This document shows positions 30,388 to 40,305 of a stretch of 64,000 nucleotides of DNA, piece by piece. The notes below the pieces were generated by a model that was not told where the DNA came from, did no database searches, and was given only the letters and a program-made list of their open reading frames with translations. Position 1 is the first letter of the stretch; every line of letters starts with the position of its first letter. The position numbers were made by a program, and so were the translations under genes. The DNA comes from Promethearchaeota archaeon (GTDB lineage Archaea; Asgardarchaeota; Lokiarchaeia; Sigyniarchaeales; SOKP01): NCBI GenBank assembly GCA_018238625.1, contig JABCSY010000001.1, forward strand, positions 1 to 64,000, given 5' to 3'.

Positions 30388-30435
30388 ATCCGTTCCAATA
30401 GGGATTTTCATCGGAAATTTCCGATTTTTTTTTTT
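30388..30435 (+). terminator. Candidate hairpin (AAATCC..GGATTT) followed by palindrome ATCGGAAATTTCCGAT and T9 tract
   Basis: Two consecutive inverted repeats and a T-run, upstream of the roadblock gene's TATA-like element (30452-30465). Confidence 0.45.
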
Positions 30436-30520
30436 ACACCCTAAGCAAACACATATATATTTAAAATTCCTAATATTTTCTTGTTAAAATTATTTTTAAC
30501 CGAGAACAAAGGGCTAATTT

Positions 30521-30901
30521 ATGACGTCCAATCTAGAAGAATACCTAGAAAATTTGTGTAAGAAAAACATAGGGATTAGCGCAATCATAATTGTGGGTAA
30601 TGAAGGCTTACCCATTGCTTCTTTTGTAGATGAAAACACCGATCGAACGCTTATTGCCGCGATCAGTGCTGCCCTAAGGTGGATCGGAAAACAATTTGTT
30701 GGTGAAATAACAGCTGGTAATCTAAAACGAATACTAATTGATTGTTCTAATGGGGCAATATTAATACAACCGTTAAACCACTATGGAATCTTACTTGCTT
30801 CATGTAAGAGCGCCGCTTTTTTAAGCGAAATCGATGTAGAATTTATCCAGTCTTTTTTTTCGCCTAACCTACCAAAATCTATTAGTTCTATTGTAGATTA
30901 G
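30521..30901 (+). CDS. Roadblock/LC7 domain protein
   Basis: Single ~125-aa domain: GISAIIIVGNEGLPIASFVDENTDRTLIAAISAALRWIGKQF...KRILIDCSNGAILIQPL. Confidence 0.85.
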   Translation: MTSNLEEYLENLCKKNIGISAIIIVGNEGLPIASFVDENTDRTLIAAISAALRWIGKQFVGEITAGNLKRILIDCSNGAILIQPLNHYGILLASCKSAAFLSEIDVEFIQSFFSPNLPKSISSIVD

Positions 30902-30994
30902 CTTAGAAATATGTGGGATTAAAGTCATCAATTTAAATTATAGATATTACTATACGTGATAAATTACTTTAATGATCTAGTAATTTAGATTTCA

Positions 30995-32092
30995 ATGCCT
31001 AAAATTCCTTCTTTACCTCGTAATGTAACGCTCCATCTTACTGAAAATTGTAATTTGCGTTGCAAAATATGTTATTATTGGGGAGAAACTGGTGCGTATT
31101 CTAAATCTCAGACTAATCAAAAACCCAAGACTCTAAATTTTGAAATCGTTAAGAACTTAATCAGGGAACTTGCGATTGTAAAACCAACCTATTCGCTATT
31201 CGGTGGAGAACCGCTACTATATCCTTATTTTGAAGAGTTATTAGATGAAATTAAAAAGAATAATTCCTTTGTAAATACTCCAACAAATGGAACGCTTTTG
31301 TCCGATAATGCAGAATTGTTGGTAAAAAAAGAATTTGACTTGGTGCGAATTTCTCTTGATGGACCTCGAGATATAAATGATAAAATGAGAGGAGTAGGGA
31401 GCTATGAAAAGGCAATACAAGGAATAAATGATCTTTTTGAGGTGAAAGAGAAGGAAAAAGCAAATAAACCTCTTATTGATATAATTTACACTGTAACTCC
31501 TGATAACTTTCTAACAATCGAGGAATTTTTCTTGCAGGATCTTGATATTTCAAAATTAGATCGTATTACAATACAAATGCAGAACTTTATTACAAAACAG
31601 ATGGGAGAAGATTACGCAGAATTTCTCAGTTCAGAATTTGGAATTCTAAGTGATACCTATTGGAAGGGTTTGGTCCGTTTACCATCTGAATTTAATGAAA
31701 TAGATAGAACCGAGTTATCTAGACAAGTAAATAGAGTACGGACCTATTATTCGAGTCAAAATAAGTACGCAGTGCTTCTACCACCTACTTTTTCTTCACA
31801 AAATTTAGAAGCGTATCTAACTTCGAATTGGGATCAGATGACTGATGTGTATGAAAAGTGCATTATTCCTTGGGTGTCAACTGAGATTGTTGCTAATGGT
31901 GATGTTGCTCCTTGCCATATCTTCTATGATTTAGTGCTTGGAAACCTACATGAGAATAGTATTGTCGACATTTGGAATGGAGATAAATACAAGAGGTTCA
32001 GAGATTATATGGAGTCAAAAAAATTCATGCCAATATGTCCAGGGTGTTGTATCTTATATTTAGCTGGTAAAAAGTTGAGAAAAAAAAGATAA
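30995..32092 (+). CDS. Radical SAM/SPASM-type protein
   Basis: LTENCNLRCKICYYW (CxxxCxxC), FGGEPLLYP, C-terminal CIIPWVSTEIVANGDVAPC...CPGCC. Confidence 0.9.
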   Translation: MPKIPSLPRNVTLHLTENCNLRCKICYYWGETGAYSKSQTNQKPKTLNFEIVKNLIRELAIVKPTYSLFGGEPLLYPYFEELLDEIKKNNSFVNTPTNGTLLSDNAELLVKKEFDLVRISLDGPRDINDKMRGVGSYEKAIQGINDLFEVKEKEKANKPLIDIIYTVTPDNFLTIEEFFLQDLDISKLDRITIQMQNFITKQMGEDYAEFLSSEFGILSDTYWKGLVRLPSEFNEIDRTELSRQVNRVRTYYSSQNKYAVLLPPTFSSQNLEAYLTSNWDQMTDVYEKCIIPWVSTEIVANGDVAPCHIFYDLVLGNLHENSIVDIWNGDKYKRFRDYMESKKFMPICPGCCILYLAGKKLRKKR

Positions 32093-32095
32093 TCC

Positions 32096-32383
32096 TCAGC
32101 ATTTATCATCGTCTTTTAAAAAACGAGAACAAGTTTCGTCTAATTTCTTTATTATATGATTTCGATCTTTCCACATAATCCAGGTGCTTCCTGATTTTTC
32201 AAAATGAAAACCATCGTATTCTTCTTTTATTTTAGTTAGCGTTTTTTTCACGAAGCTCCAAGAAAATCCGGTTTTCTCAACTACTTCAGCGATTGCGATT
32301 GGACGATTCATTTCAAGATTGTTGTTAAAGAAATTTATTATTTTTTGGAAACCGGTTTTAGGAGCTGAATCTTTTTCATTCAT
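32096..32383 (-). CDS. Small winged-helix-like protein
   Basis: PIAIAEVVEKTGFSWSFVKKTLTKIKEEYDGFHFEKSGSTWIMW. Confidence 0.6.
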   Translation of the reverse strand: MNEKDSAPKTGFQKIINFFNNNLEMNRPIAIAEVVEKTGFSWSFVKKTLTKIKEEYDGFHFEKSGSTWIMWKDRNHIIKKLDETCSRFLKDDDKC

Positions 32384-32456
32384 TTTTCATGAAGAAATAA
32401 TTATATCGATTATTTAGGTTAATACTTGTTGTAAATTAATATTTATTCTTAAAAAA

Positions 32457-33659
32457 TTATTTTCTCATTTTTAGAAAATTTCCAGATTTCATTAAGTTGC
32501 ACGGTCTAAAATAAGCGATTCCAGTAAAATCTGAAAGATCATCTAACATATGAGACCATCTTTCGTAGTTCTTTTTACCAGCTCCAAAAGGTCCGGGCAT
32601 GTCCATTCCAGCTAACATCGTGTCGTCAATTACTTTATATCCCGAAACAATTTTTTCCTCTAATAATCTACAACCTTCGTTTAATTGGATCGCGTAATAG
32701 TGCTCTGGACTAAATAATCCTGCTTTTTCATGAAAGCTAATTTTTGGCTTTCCTTCAAACCACTCATAAATACCTTTTCCCGATTTTCGTCCCAAATTTC
32801 CCGCTTTAAGAAGATTTGTGAGCGTTTTGCCGGGGGTAAATTCGGGTGAAATCTCTTTAACAAAATAATTCATAACATCGCAAATAACATCTAAACCTAA
32901 GTAATCCCATTTAGCTAAGGGGCCTAATTCAGGGGAAGATATAAAATCATTGTCAATTTTTTCGTAAGGTATTCCTTTATCCGTTGCCATATCTAAAAGC
33001 CAATTAAAAAGGAGATTTGCCGCAATGGTTAAACGGTTTACAATAAAGCCTGGACTTTCTTTTTCTATTTTTGCGATATATCTTTTGCCTTTGAGCGCGG
33101 GTAGCTTTTGACCAATTGCTACTCCTAAGTTAAACGCTTCTTGAGATGTTTTTTCTCCTTTAATTAATTCAATTAATCGGAGTAACGGAATAGGAATAAA
33201 AAAATGCATTCCAATTACTTGTTCGGGTCTGTTTGACGCTTCGGCGATTTTAGAAATGCTCATTGTTGACGTATTTGTTGCCAATACGGCATGTTCTGGC
33301 GCGTATTGCCCGAGTTCTTTAAATAAATTTCGCTTTAATTCCATTACTTCGGGTATCGCTTCCACGATAAAGTCTGCTTCTTTAATAGAATTAATTAGGT
33401 TTTTATCAATCTTAAGTTTTTTAATTAGAGAAAGCGTGGTTAATCCTTGGCCTAACTTTCCTTTAGATTCAATTTTTTCTATACCAAGTTTAATAAATTT
33501 TTTCGCGTTATTTAGAGCATTTTCGTTAATGTCGTTCAAAATAACACTGTCAAATATATCTGACATTAAAGCAACTTGGGCAATTTCTCTCCCCATGGTT
33601 CCAGCACCAATGACCGTAAATGTTTTGATAGAACTTAAATCAACCATTATTTCTTTCAC
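32457..33659 (-). CDS. 3-hydroxyacyl-CoA dehydrogenase
   Basis: TVIGAGTMGREIAQVAL, DFIVEAIPEVMELKRNLF, NTSTMSISKIAEASNRPEQVIGMHFF, PGFIVNRL. Confidence 0.92.
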   Translation of the reverse strand: MKEIMVDLSSIKTFTVIGAGTMGREIAQVALMSDIFDSVILNDINENALNNAKKFIKLGIEKIESKGKLGQGLTTLSLIKKLKIDKNLINSIKEADFIVEAIPEVMELKRNLFKELGQYAPEHAVLATNTSTMSISKIAEASNRPEQVIGMHFFIPIPLLRLIELIKGEKTSQEAFNLGVAIGQKLPALKGKRYIAKIEKESPGFIVNRLTIAANLLFNWLLDMATDKGIPYEKIDNDFISSPELGPLAKWDYLGLDVICDVMNYFVKEISPEFTPGKTLTNLLKAGNLGRKSGKGIYEWFEGKPKISFHEKAGLFSPEHYYAIQLNEGCRLLEEKIVSGYKVIDDTMLAGMDMPGPFGAGKKNYERWSHMLDDLSDFTGIAYFRPCNLMKSGNFLKMRK

Positions 33660-33671
33660 CTCTTAGAAATT

Positions 33672-34736
33672 TTAAAAAAAGATATTTAATGTAAATTGAG
33701 ACAGGAAAAAAGCACCTATGCCTAAGAAAATAGAAATTGGGAGTCCAGGCAGAATTTTATTTCTTTTTAATCCCGAAATTGTAATTCCTGTTCCGATCAG
33801 AATTGCAACTGTGGTAAAAACCATGATTATTACATTATTTGTATGAAGAAGGACGCTGGAAGTAAGTAGACTGTAAAAAGCTAAATCCCCGATACCAATC
33901 TCTAATTTTGATGTATCATAGATTATTTCACCGTTCTTAATTTTTTCTTTTATTTCTGTTTTTGTTAAGTTATTTTCATCGTCATTTTGAGAAGCTATAT
34001 CTATCATAGCTTTAATTGGACCATGTTTATAAAGAACACCAAAGATATCCCAAAGCGAGATGCCAATTAATATAGCTAAAGTGCTCCAAAAGGGCAAAAT
34101 AATACTCATCGAAGCACTAATTAATAAGCTGACGTATAAAACGATTAAGTTTTTTGTATTAATTGATTTTGAAGTATAATATTTGTAAAGTATTAGAAAG
34201 ACTAAAATTGCCGTCAGTGTTGGCAAGTAGATGTTAATTAATAGAAAATAAAGCTTCAAAACGAAAGTTGTTTCAGGAAATTGAACAAAGATTACATATA
34301 TAATTACCTCGGAAAACATTAGAGTCATAAAGAAACTTATAAAAGCAAAACTCAGGCCAAAAATGTATTTTAGAACATCTATTCCAAATTTTTTTATAAG
34401 AAAGACGATAACAAACGCTGAAACTACGGCCATTATAGTGAAAATAGCTCCATTTAATACTGCGGCCAAGGCACCAAACTCGGCTTCAGAGACATAGCTT
34501 TCTTCAATCTGGATACCCGCAACAAAAAATGTGAGGTAGGCTAAAATAGCTGCAAAAACAATAACTATTACTATAGGTAATGGATATAACAAAGATTTAA
34601 TTCTGTAAGTTGGTATAAAGTGAGGTACAAAATCTTTTTCTATTACTTCTTTTTGCTTCTCGTTAATTTCCAAATTTAATTGAGCATCTCTTTGGTCATC
34701 GTCTTGAGAATTTATTGATTTAGGACTATCCGACAT
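33672..34736 (-). CDS. Presenilin/SPP-type intramembrane aspartyl protease homolog
   Basis: SLWDIFGVLYKHGPIKAMIDIASQNDDE (TM6-type Asp), LEIGIGDLAFYSLL (GxGD), LPGLPISIFLG (PAL-like), ~9 TM segments. Confidence 0.85.
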   Translation of the reverse strand: MSDSPKSINSQDDDQRDAQLNLEINEKQKEVIEKDFVPHFIPTYRIKSLLYPLPIVIVIVFAAILAYLTFFVAGIQIEESYVSEAEFGALAAVLNGAIFTIMAVVSAFVIVFLIKKFGIDVLKYIFGLSFAFISFFMTLMFSEVIIYVIFVQFPETTFVLKLYFLLINIYLPTLTAILVFLILYKYYTSKSINTKNLIVLYVSLLISASMSIILPFWSTLAILIGISLWDIFGVLYKHGPIKAMIDIASQNDDENNLTKTEIKEKIKNGEIIYDTSKLEIGIGDLAFYSLLTSSVLLHTNNVIIMVFTTVAILIGTGITISGLKRNKILPGLPISIFLGIGAFFLSQFTLNIFF

Positions 34737-34841
34737 TACAATAATAAGAAAGATTTTTATAATAATTATTTAAATTTATAAAATTTTTTATAACTTAAAT
34801 AGATAATATTTATGAATAAAAAAAGAGTATAACCGTTTTTT

Positions 34842-35543
34842 ATGTCAAAATTTCAAAATGGTAAAGATTTTTTAAATAAGCACACTCTAGTATTACCAAT
34901 AAATCAATCTACTAATAGACGAATTATATTTCCTTGTCATTTGGGAATTATCTTTATTGGTAATGTGTCAACTTCTATGTTAAAAAAGTTGAGATTTCAT
35001 TTGGAACAAACATTCGATTCTTTTTTTTTCGACATTCAGTTTATAGAAGATGCAAATTTACACCCTGACATATTTAAATTAAAAGCCAAGGAGGAGCATA
35101 ATTTATTAAATAAATCTTCAGAAAAGGTCCTCCTCCAACCAACTAATAGATTTTATGAAATTATTGTAAATAAAAAATTTGAATATAATTTTGATATTGG
35201 CATAGGATTGACAAATATACCAATCTATTCAAGTAGTAATGAAAATTTATTATTTTTATTTGGAGAGGCACATATTAAATACATGTGTGCTATAGTATCT
35301 ACTCATAACCTGATAGATTTGTTTACTTTTAAAGATGTTAAATTGAAAAAGATAGAAAGAAGGATCTACAAAGAAGTAATTCATGAAATTGGGCATTTAA
35401 TCTTCGGTTGTGAGCATTGTCTTAATGATTATTGTGTTATGCGCTTCTCTAAAAATATTAAAGAAATTGATAATAAATCTATTTATCTCTGTGAGAAATG
35501 TAAATTAAAACTAGAAAAAGTTAGAGCGAGAGATAATTTTTAA
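34842..35543 (+). CDS. amzA: Archaemetzincin-like zinc metalloprotease
   Basis: HEIGHLIFGCEHCLNDYCVM followed by CEKC. Confidence 0.8.
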   Translation: MSKFQNGKDFLNKHTLVLPINQSTNRRIIFPCHLGIIFIGNVSTSMLKKLRFHLEQTFDSFFFDIQFIEDANLHPDIFKLKAKEEHNLLNKSSEKVLLQPTNRFYEIIVNKKFEYNFDIGIGLTNIPIYSSSNENLLFLFGEAHIKYMCAIVSTHNLIDLFTFKDVKLKKIERRIYKEVIHEIGHLIFGCEHCLNDYCVMRFSKNIKEIDNKSIYLCEKCKLKLEKVRARDNF

Positions 35544-36802
35544 AAGGTTACGCTTGGCAATTGTAGGATAAATTCTTTTACTAACTCCACGCGAGTTTTT
35601 CTATCTTTTCCATTGTATCGTAAAGGATAGAGTTCGTTAATTGTGAAATTGTATAGTTTAATCCATGTTTTTGCGATTTCGCTTATTCTATAATCTTGAG
35701 CTACTTTTTGAGCATTTTTTCCAAATTCTGCCCTAAGATCGTCATCTTTTAATAACTTTATAACGTAATCTTTAAATTGATCGAGATTATTTGCTAAATA
35801 CCCCGTTTTGCCATGTCGAATTATATTGCTAATTCCACAAGCATTAGCTCCAACACTGGGAGTTCCCTGAGCCATCGCTTCGAGTAAGACAAGCCCTTCA
35901 GCTTCAATCCACGACCACAAGCAAGTTAGATCTGCTGTATTATATAATTTTAATAAATCTGGAAAAGGTATTCTACCAGCATACGAGACGAAATCTCGAT
36001 ATTGTTTCTTTTTAATTATTCTTTTTACGTGGTCAGTTGAAGGACCGTCGCTTCCAACTAATAATAAGTGAGCGTTAGGAATTGCTTTACGAACTTCTTT
36101 AAATATTTTAATAATATCTATAGGGTGCTTTTCTGGGGATAACCTCGATGCGTATAAAAGGACCTTTTTACCTTCTAAATTATATTTTTCACGAATACCA
36201 TTTTCTTTTAAATCTGTAAAATATAAATCGTGAATACCATTCGTCATGCAAATCATAGGTTCTTTAAATCTGTAATCTCTTAACAAATCTTTTTTGGATT
36301 TTGTAGCAACATGGACAACATCGTATTTATCCACTATATGGCGTTCGTATCTCCAAATAAGGTCGCCTTTTGTTAATAGGTTACCAATAACCGGAACATA
36401 TTGAGCCGTGTAATACTGCATAGGACTATTATGGGTCCCTATCATTGGAATCCCTAAATATTTAGACCAATTTACTGCCATGGATCCTACAACAGCATGC
36501 GTATGGATGTGGGAAATATCGAGATAATCGTGTTTGCAGAAAAAGATTTTATGTATAGGGGCACTTAAAACAAAACCCGTTTTAGGAGCAATCATTACAC
36601 CCCCAATTTCGTGAAAATGTAAAGTTTTCGGCTTTTTATACCCATTTTGAACTCGAGGAGCAAAAACATGAACATTGTGACCAAGATTTGCAATTGCTTC
36701 GGATAAAAATCGAACAGCGTGAGCAGTACCATTAACCTGACTGTACATTGTGCTGAAAAAACCGATATTAAGTGCTTGTTTAGCCATGGTTGTTATCCAC
36801 AA
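35540..36802 (-). CDS. GT4-family glycosyltransferase
   Basis: FSTMYSQVNGTAHAVRFLSEAIANLGHNVHVFAP, HIHTHAVVGSMAV, ASRLSPEKHPIDII, EAEGLVLLEAMAQGTPSVG. Confidence 0.92.
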   Translation of the reverse strand: MWITTMAKQALNIGFFSTMYSQVNGTAHAVRFLSEAIANLGHNVHVFAPRVQNGYKKPKTLHFHEIGGVMIAPKTGFVLSAPIHKIFFCKHDYLDISHIHTHAVVGSMAVNWSKYLGIPMIGTHNSPMQYYTAQYVPVIGNLLTKGDLIWRYERHIVDKYDVVHVATKSKKDLLRDYRFKEPMICMTNGIHDLYFTDLKENGIREKYNLEGKKVLLYASRLSPEKHPIDIIKIFKEVRKAIPNAHLLLVGSDGPSTDHVKRIIKKKQYRDFVSYAGRIPFPDLLKLYNTADLTCLWSWIEAEGLVLLEAMAQGTPSVGANACGISNIIRHGKTGYLANNLDQFKDYVIKLLKDDDLRAEFGKNAQKVAQDYRISEIAKTWIKLYNFTINELYPLRYNGKDRKTRVELVKEFILQLPSVTF

Positions 36803-37043
36803 ACAAATATTTTAATTGTTTTATATGTTTATCTAGAAGTTTATTTATATTTTAAACATAAGTTTTTATTAAATTTTTCACGATTTCTTAATAAAACCGT
36901 TGAAACCGTTAGTTTTAAATACGATAAATTTTGATTGAGTTTATTTTTTTAAATAATAAAGTAATATCCAGAGGAATTACTTTTATTACGCAATTTTTAA
37001 GCATTCTTATTTGGAAATAATGATTTAAATATTAGATTGAGAT

Positions 37044-37526
37044 ATGCCGAAATATCATATGAAAAAAAAAGAAAGGGAAATAACGAATAAAAATACGATA
37101 ATTGAAATATTGAAAAATGGAAAATTTGCAACTATTTCAATGTGTAGAGCTAACGAACCTTACATCGTAACTTTAAGTTATGGTTTTGACTTAAAAAGAA
37201 ATTCTTTATACTTTCATAGTGCTAAAGAAGGGTTAAAGGGTGAGTTTTTAAGGGAAAACTCGAACGTGTGTGGCACAGTAGTGAATGATCTAGGTTATGT
37301 TATGAACGATTGTTCTCATAAGTACCGTTCTATCGTATTCTGGGGTCAAATGGTAATTGTAGAAGATTTGAAAGAAAAAAAATACGGATTTAACATCATT
37401 CTAAATCACTTAGAAGATAATCCAGATAAAGTGAAAAAAAGATTCCTTGAAAATGATCAAGCGTATGATAAAGTATGTATTATAAAATTAAATCTTATTG
37501 AGATGACTGGAAAAGCATTGTTGTAA
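37044..37526 (+). CDS. Pyridoxamine 5'-phosphate oxidase-like flavin-binding split-barrel protein
   Basis: KNGKFATISMCRANEPYIVTLSYGFDLKRNSLYFHSAKEGLKGEFL; KYRSIVFWGQMVIV. Confidence 0.85.
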   Translation: MPKYHMKKKEREITNKNTIIEILKNGKFATISMCRANEPYIVTLSYGFDLKRNSLYFHSAKEGLKGEFLRENSNVCGTVVNDLGYVMNDCSHKYRSIVFWGQMVIVEDLKEKKYGFNIILNHLEDNPDKVKKRFLENDQAYDKVCIIKLNLIEMTGKALL

Positions 37527-37599
37527 GTAATTTTTATTTAAATAAATAATTTTTAGAAAAATAGAAAAATTTTTTTTAACTGCATGCTATTTTTATATT

Positions 37600-37779
37600 A
37601 TGGACACTGCTGAAGAAAAAATAATTGTCAACGAAATATTAAAAGATAGAGCGTTGTCTTATTCTATTGAATTATTAGAAGTTGAAGGAGACAAATATAC
37701 TGTACGAAATACTTTTGGCTTAACAATAATATATAAGAAAAAGGGAAGTAAATACTTCTTAGAGGACGAATTAGATTAG
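37600..37779 (+). CDS. Small hypothetical ORF (59 aa), not in supplied ORF track
   Basis: ATG...TAG: MDTAEEKIIVNEILKDRALSYSIELLEVEGDKYTVRNTFGLTIIYKKKGSKYFLEDELD; alternating amphipathic pattern; fills an otherwise empty intergenic gap. Confidence 0.45.
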   Translation: MDTAEEKIIVNEILKDRALSYSIELLEVEGDKYTVRNTFGLTIIYKKKGSKYFLEDELD

Positions 37780-37956
37780 ATTTTTGCTTATTTAAGAGGT
37801 TAAGATCCCACAAAATTCTAAAAACCATATATTGAAATAATAAACTAACTATCTATGGTCTTTTTTAAATGAGTAATATTAATAAAAGACAATTATATTT
37901 TTTCATACATAAAATTATAAAATTATTTTTTTATTAATTTAACAATAGAATATTTT

Positions 37957-39150
37957 TTGGTTAGAATCATGAGAAAAAGAAAGCTTAAATCAAATAGTTT
38001 TGATGAGATGTACAACGAACAATTTCGAGCGGTAATAGACAATTGTACTTCTCTTTCAATATATAATAAAAAAAGAAGATCTTTTTGTATTATTCGAAAG
38101 AACTTAGCAAAAGATTATGAAATTGAAGTCGATGCTTCAGAAGCGCCAGTATTAAACAAATTGCTTGATTCACCGCAACCTTTTGAAAGCTCAATGGCTA
38201 ATTTAAATATTTTTGAGAATGAAATTTTTCCCTTAATTGATGCTTTTAAAAATGTTTTTGGAGAGGAAAAAGAGCTAAAATTAAAATCCATTAAATTAGC
38301 AATTGGAGGAAGTAATACTGATTATGTTACAATCAGAGAAAATGATTTAACAAAGTATGATGTAAAACCAACTCTCAGTGGATTGAGAGATTTCATTGAA
38401 GAAAACAATGATAGCATTTTAGGCTTTCTTGATAGTGAATATATTAGCGAAGAGGGAAATGTAATTTATTTAAACTGTGAAAAAAACGAAGTTTCTGATA
38501 ATATTTACTCGATAAAGATCAAAATCCTAGCGTCAATGCAACAACGAGGATATTTCCTCCAAGAAGAGCACAAATATTATGGTCTACAATTATTTATTAT
38601 CATAGAATCAAGAAAACCGAACGATGACAAATTATTTAAATTTTTAAAAGAGTTAGGAATCGATTGGGAATTGATCTTTTTTCGAAGAAGATTGGCAATT
38701 CACGATTGGACGGAGATTGAATGTCAAAATAATTCTGAAAACCTTAAATGCTTTATAAGAACAAAGTTTGACACCTTAAATTATTTTGACATAAACAACA
38801 TCATTAGAATAATAGTAAAAAATCAATTACCTTTCAATGTGGCGGACAAAATGGCTTCTTTATTATACAAGATGAAATCTGAAAGAGCTATAGAACTACA
38901 AGAAAAAAAATATCAATACGACCCATTTATTGATGAATCGATACAAAATGAGAGAAATTATCGAAAAACACGCTATATCGATCAAACACAACCAGTTGAC
39001 GAATATTCTCTAACCTTGAAAAAAGCTGAAATTGCTGCAGCAGCTAAAATAGCTTGCGCCTATTTAGGAATTCATACAGAAATTAAAATTGATAAAGATA
39101 TATCCAATGCAGAAATATTAAAATATCAAAGCGAATTAACTAATTTTTAG
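37957..39150 (+). CDS. Hypothetical protein, 397 aa
   Basis: Long ORF on free intergenic territory; no recognised motif. Confidence 0.7.
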   Translation: MVRIMRKRKLKSNSFDEMYNEQFRAVIDNCTSLSIYNKKRRSFCIIRKNLAKDYEIEVDASEAPVLNKLLDSPQPFESSMANLNIFENEIFPLIDAFKNVFGEEKELKLKSIKLAIGGSNTDYVTIRENDLTKYDVKPTLSGLRDFIEENNDSILGFLDSEYISEEGNVIYLNCEKNEVSDNIYSIKIKILASMQQRGYFLQEEHKYYGLQLFIIIESRKPNDDKLFKFLKELGIDWELIFFRRRLAIHDWTEIECQNNSENLKCFIRTKFDTLNYFDINNIIRIIVKNQLPFNVADKMASLLYKMKSERAIELQEKKYQYDPFIDESIQNERNYRKTRYIDQTQPVDEYSLTLKKAEIAAAAKIACAYLGIHTEIKIDKDISNAEILKYQSELTNF

Positions 39151-39211
39151 ATTTTTGAATCGTAATTTAGCAGAAATAAAAAAAAATAGAGTAATATTGA
39201 TAAAGTTAATT

Positions 39212-40219
39212 TTAACTTAACTTATAGGACTCTTTTAATAAATTGTGGTTAATTTCACCAACTGTAATACTCTTTCCTGTTTGAACATTTGTTACCGTAT
39301 AAATTGCCGGAGCGAATAATCCTGGATCAATCGCATAGAAATCATAATTTGCTGCTTTAAATGTTTCTATAAATGGTTTTCCATAACTAGACGATGTATT
39401 TGCAGGAGCTTTTTTAAGCAGATCAAAAAGTTCATCTTGTTTGTCCTTTTCAACATCAATCGTATAGTAAGTCATACCGGCTGCACTAATAGAATCATTA
39501 GTTCGCCCCATAGCTCCAAGATCGTCTTTAGCAATAGGGGCTATTGTAGCCGTTCCAAAACCGTCTTTGAGCACATCTAAAGGAAAATGTATTTCATGGA
39601 GTTTATGTATGCCCGTTTCTACGATTCTAGCAGCAACTTGGATGGAGCCCGTTAAACACGCAGTAGGGGCGCAGACGGCATAAGTCTTACTTGCGTCTAC
39701 TCCACATTTTTCTGCTACTATTGCCATCACTTCTTCGTTAGGCAACTTTGCGGTTTCAAAAACAATCACAGCACAGTCCGAATCGTCGGCGTATTTAATT
39801 TCTTCGAATAACTTCTCTACTTTACTTTTAGCTCTAGCAGGTCCTGAACCTAATGATTGAAAAATTGTCTTTTTTTTTTTAACACCTTCTTTTTCTACTT
39901 CTTTTTTCAATTTTACGTTCCATCCCGCTAGTTGAGATGCCATACAAGATATTATTGGTTCGGAAGTATAAACATTGACACTCGGTATATAATGACCATC
40001 TAAGTTATAGGAAGTAAAGTCAACTGTTCCTAATCCGCCCATACAAATTTCACCAACTAGTTTTCCCCCGTTCCACGACGCATTTGTCATGTCTAAGACT
40101 GTAGCACCATTATCAAGTTTATGTATTTCGGCTTTATAAAATTCTTTATTTTCAATTATTTTTTCAACAAGCTTTAAAGTTAGCTCATTAATTTTAACAT
40201 GGTGTGTCATATTTTTCAC
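39212..40219 (-). CDS. mch: Methenyltetrahydromethanopterin cyclohydrolase
   Basis: GATVLDMTNASWNGGKLVGEICMGGLGTVDF, ACPTACLTGSIQVAARIVETGIHKL, FGTATIAPIAKDDLGAMGRTNDSI. Confidence 0.92.
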   Translation of the reverse strand: MKNMTHHVKINELTLKLVEKIIENKEFYKAEIHKLDNGATVLDMTNASWNGGKLVGEICMGGLGTVDFTSYNLDGHYIPSVNVYTSEPIISCMASQLAGWNVKLKKEVEKEGVKKKKTIFQSLGSGPARAKSKVEKLFEEIKYADDSDCAVIVFETAKLPNEEVMAIVAEKCGVDASKTYAVCAPTACLTGSIQVAARIVETGIHKLHEIHFPLDVLKDGFGTATIAPIAKDDLGAMGRTNDSISAAGMTYYTIDVEKDKQDELFDLLKKAPANTSSSYGKPFIETFKAANYDFYAIDPGLFAPAIYTVTNVQTGKSITVGEINHNLLKESYKLS

Positions 40220-40305
40220 TTAATATTTTTTTTTAATTGAGTATTTAATATTAAATTCTTATTTTAATATATTAAATTAAGTTTATATTAAAATTTTATA
40301 AAAAA

